This document shows, one piece after another, positions 5,804 through 7,339 of a DNA stretch of 7,339 nucleotides (position 1 is its first letter; the number at the start of each line of letters is the position of its first letter). The translations under genes and the position numbers were made by a program. The stretch is from JBNJEM01 sp051745935. GTDB lineage: Bacteria > Planctomycetota > Planctomycetia > Pirellulales > Pirellulaceae. The notes under the pieces were generated by a model that was given only the letters and a program-made list of their open reading frames with translations, had not been told where the DNA came from and ran no database searches. The DNA lies in NCBI GenBank assembly GCA_051745935.1, contig JBNJEM010000402.1:1-7339 (forward strand). Direction: 5' to 3'.

Positions 5804-6838
5804 ATGGGACGAAAACGCCAACGAGGTTTTACCCTGGTGGAACTGCTGGTGGTCATCGCGATCATTGGCGTCCTGATTGCGCTACTGCTTCCGGCGGTTC
5901 AAGCGGCTCGGGAGTCTGCTCGACGAATGTCCTGTCAAAACAATGCCAAACAAATTGGTTTGGCGATGCACAACTATCATGATGTCCATGACATGTTCCC
6001 CAAGATTATCTGGGGATACCCTGATCGGCCCGAATATGAAATCGGGTATTTGCCGGAGCCCTGCCACCATACCTGGCTTACGTCCCTATTGCCGTATTTG
6101 GAGCAGCAACCGTTACATGATCAGATCGATTTTGATCTCCCCGCTTGGGGCCAGCCCCACGTTGGCACGCTGTTATCGGTCTTCAGGTGTCCATCGGACG
6201 CCGCGTTCAGCAGCGTTTCCGAGACACACGACGTTGCCTGGACCAATTATGCCGGCAGCGAGGGATATCAGTGGTGGCCGACGTCCCACGTCACCCCCAC
6301 GGGAAACTGGGCCAAACACGGCTTCCACAAAGAGGCCGATGTTTCCGGTTTGTTCGCGCCGGGTAAGAAATGGCGAAAGCTCCCCAACATCACGGACGGA
6401 ACCTCCAACACCGTCATCATCACCGAGCGGGACAGCCGTGGCTATATGGGCGGGCCGTTCAATACCAGTGGTACGGGGATGCGCCGTCCCAATTCAATCT
6501 CCGCCGTCTTCTGCCCGGCGTTTGTCGCTTGCGCCTTCAACGGGTGGGGGACCAACCAATACGGAATAACGCGGTTCGCCAAACCAGATGTGCCGGGGGA
6601 AGCGAAACTGGGGTCCCGTTGGGTCAGGGAATCCCCTCATACTTCCACCCCCACTTATCTGTGTGCCTGGGGCATTAATACGGAATGGCCAGGGGCCAGC
6701 AGCGTGCACGCCAGTTTGGTTGTAAACAGCGTGAGAGGTGACGGAAGCGTGGCGCCGGTGAGCGAAAGGGTCGACTGGGGCGTATGGGTTCGGATCAATG
6801 GAATCGCCGACGGCTACCAAGATGAATGGCCAAACTAA
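5804..6838 (+). CDS. DUF1559 prepilin-like protein
   Basis: A 344-aa protein of the family with a type IV prepilin leader and DUF1559 domain, very numerous in planctomycetes; function not established, thought to be pseudopilin-like and envelope-located. The leader is MGRKRQRG, with cleavage expected between G8 and F9, followed by FTLVELLVVIAIIGVLIALL (9-28), with the key Glu at +5 (E13). Family marks follow: RRMSCQNNAKQIGLAMHNYH (40-59), FPK (65-67), LLPYLEQQPL (95-104), VFRCPSD (126-132), NITDGTSNTVIITE (195-208). Near the C-terminus H302 and D313-G314 correspond to the H-X9-DG motif, but ten residues separate them, one more than usual. The ATG at 5804 has GGAG nine bases upstream; the open frame reaches back to 5549, but those 85 residues precede the prepilin leader and would block its recognition. 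The stop codon touches an 80-bp palindrome, and a lipoprotein gene lies 265 bp downstream on the same strand. Confidence 0.92.
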   Translation: MGRKRQRGFTLVELLVVIAIIGVLIALLLPAVQAARESARRMSCQNNAKQIGLAMHNYHDVHDMFPKIIWGYPDRPEYEIGYLPEPCHHTWLTSLLPYLEQQPLHDQIDFDLPAWGQPHVGTLLSVFRCPSDAAFSSVSETHDVAWTNYAGSEGYQWWPTSHVTPTGNWAKHGFHKEADVSGLFAPGKKWRKLPNITDGTSNTVIITERDSRGYMGGPFNTSGTGMRRPNSISAVFCPAFVACAFNGWGTNQYGITRFAKPDVPGEAKLGSRWVRESPHTSTPTYLCAWGINTEWPGASSVHASLVVNSVRGDGSVAPVSERVDWGVWVRINGIADGYQDEWPN

Positions 6839-6917
6839 AACCCCATAATAAAACCACGCATATTATCCGTATTTCCAGACACCTTGGAAGCGAGGACCAG
6901 GTTTTATTACGGGCTGA
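6838..6917 (-). repeat. 80-bp palindromic element, copy C
   Basis: Read on the minus strand from 6917. Arms 6900-6913 (GGTTTTATTACGGG) and 6842-6855 (CCCATAATAAAACC) pair at all 14 positions, one being G-T: the best hairpin in the window. Pair 12/69 is T-A in the element's orientation (6906/6849), where copies A, B and D have C-G. Its end overlaps the last base of the DUF1559 stop codon, so a transcript of that gene would fold this hairpin immediately after the coding region. No T-run follows on the plus strand. Confidence 0.85.
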
Positions 6918-6997
6918 AAAAAGTTCAATACAACCGTTAAGGTGTCTTCCCGACAAAGCCGTGTTGGAAGCGCGGTCTGGGTTCGATCATCGGCTGT
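6918..6997 (-). repeat. 80-bp palindromic element, copy E, abutting copy C
   Basis: Read from 6997, it has ACAGCC at 1-6, GAACCCAGACCGCGCTTCCA at 14-33 and ACGGTTGTAT at 61-70, in the same register as copies A-C. Inner arm bases 15-18 pair with 63-66, and 11-12 with 69-70; pair 12/69 is T-A as in copy C. It ends at the base before copy C begins, so the two form an exact head-to-tail dimer with 80-bp period. Confidence 0.68.
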
Positions 6998-7077
6998 AAC
7001 AAGCTTTGACACAGTTGTGGCAATGGGCGAAGAATCAGCACGAATTCAAAGTCACCACCGGTTTTGTTAGCGGCTGT
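6998..7077 (-). repeat. Possible third unit (copy G) of the 80-bp array
   Basis: Only the first arm is clear: from 7077, ACAGCCGCTAACAAAACCGG matches copies A and B at most positions, and it begins exactly 80 bp from copy E. The middle and far arm are not alignable. It may be a half element or a decayed unit. It occupies most of the spacer between the DUF1559 and lipoprotein genes. Confidence 0.4.
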
Positions 7078-7103
7078 CGGGTCTTGGTATTTGGAGTCTA
7101 GAC

Positions 7104-7298
7104 ATGAGGAAGTGGTACATGAGGCGGTGGATGATAATGATTACCTTATCGGTGCCGGTTGCCGTACTGCCCGTCGTCGGAGGGTGCGGCAACAGACCGG
7201 ATCCAAGAGATAATCCCAAGTTTAACGAACAGGCGATTGACCCATCAATCGTTCAAATGGGAGATATGGGAGACGGTAAAGACGAAGCAAAACAGTAA
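7104..7298 (+). CDS. Small predicted lipoprotein
   Basis: A 64-aa protein with a classic lipoprotein signal: positively charged MRKWYMRRWM, a hydrophobic stretch at 10-25, and VVGGC with lipidation expected on C28. The remaining mature chain of about 37 residues is hydrophilic and Asp/Pro-rich (GNRPDPRDNPKFNEQAIDP, then a MGDMGDGKDE tail) and matches no domain I know. GGAG at 7093-7096, seven bases before the ATG, supports the start. It lies 265 bp after the DUF1559 prepilin-like gene on the same strand; small lipoproteins commonly follow DUF1559 genes in planctomycetes, so the two may act together at the envelope, though the repeat-filled gap leaves co-transcription open. Confidence 0.72.
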   Translation: MRKWYMRRWMIMITLSVPVAVLPVVGGCGNRPDPRDNPKFNEQAIDPSIVQMGDMGDGKDEAKQ

Positions 7299-7315
7299 GG
7301 ATCTGTAGGATCTGT
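7298..7315. repeat. 9-bp tandem duplication after the lipoprotein gene
   Basis: AGGATCTGT occurs at 7298-7306 and 7307-7315, beginning at the last base of the stop codon. It sits between the gene and the start of a 100-bp repeat copy. Confidence 0.7.
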
Positions 7316-7322
7316 AAAGAAA

Positions 7323-7339
7323 TATATTTCAGGCGGTTG
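7323..7339 (-). repeat. Start of a third 100-bp repeat copy, inverted and cut by the window edge
   Basis: TATATTTCAGGCGGTTG is the exact reverse complement of 4245-4261 and of 4345-4361, the end of each 100-bp unit plus one base. The flank also agrees loosely: read on the minus strand it continues into TTTACAG, as the unit at 4261-4360 continues into CTTACAG of copy A. The window ends inside the match. Confidence 0.75.

Overview
The window looks like a piece of a planctomycete chromosome (phylum Planctomycetota, probably Pirellulales-like). The main reason is the gene at 5804-6838, a DUF1559 protein with a type IV prepilin-like N-terminus and an H-X-DG type C-terminus, a family greatly expanded in that phylum. 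It is followed by a tiny lipoprotein gene. A remnant of a planctomycete-style leucine-rich repeat protein, sparse coding and repeat-rich spacers fit as well. The assignment is an inference from protein families; no rRNA or other marker gene is present.

Layout. 1-506: no intact gene; short repeats, an eroded LRR coding remnant, and a diverged 80-bp palindromic repeat ending at the stop of the next gene. 507-1481 (-): serine O-acetyltransferase, with a good sigma70-like promoter about 170 bp upstream. 1482-1999: divergent intergenic region with promoters for both flanking genes. 2000-3292 (+): GT4-type glycosyltransferase. 3340-4005 (-): O-methyltransferase with an apparent signal peptide, convergent with the glycosyltransferase across 47 bp. 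4006-5803: about 1.8 kb without a convincing gene but full of repeats. 5804-6838 (+): DUF1559 prepilin-like protein. 6838-7077: a block of 80-bp repeats. 7104-7298 (+): small lipoprotein. 7323-7339: first bases of another repeat copy, cut off by the window edge.

The most interesting part is the repeat system. A family of 80-bp imperfect palindromes has clear copies at 4058-4154, 4367-4446, 5174-5253, 6838-6917 and 6918-6997, with weaker ones near 426-506 and 6998-7077. Outer arms (unit positions 5-18 and 63-76) pair almost fully in the best copies. One base pair, 12/69, is C-G in three copies and T-A in two, which is compensatory change and suggests a conserved hairpin. Two copies abut exactly, head to tail, and two sit directly against stop codons. 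A second family, a 100-bp unit, is present as a 98%-identical tandem pair at 4161-4360, framed by two outward-pointing 80-bp elements. The start of a third copy, inverted, appears at the right edge. No transposase or other mobility gene is visible, so these look like non-autonomous dispersed elements.

The genes do not form one pathway. The only likely functional pair is the DUF1559 protein plus the small lipoprotein, both predicted to go to the cell envelope.
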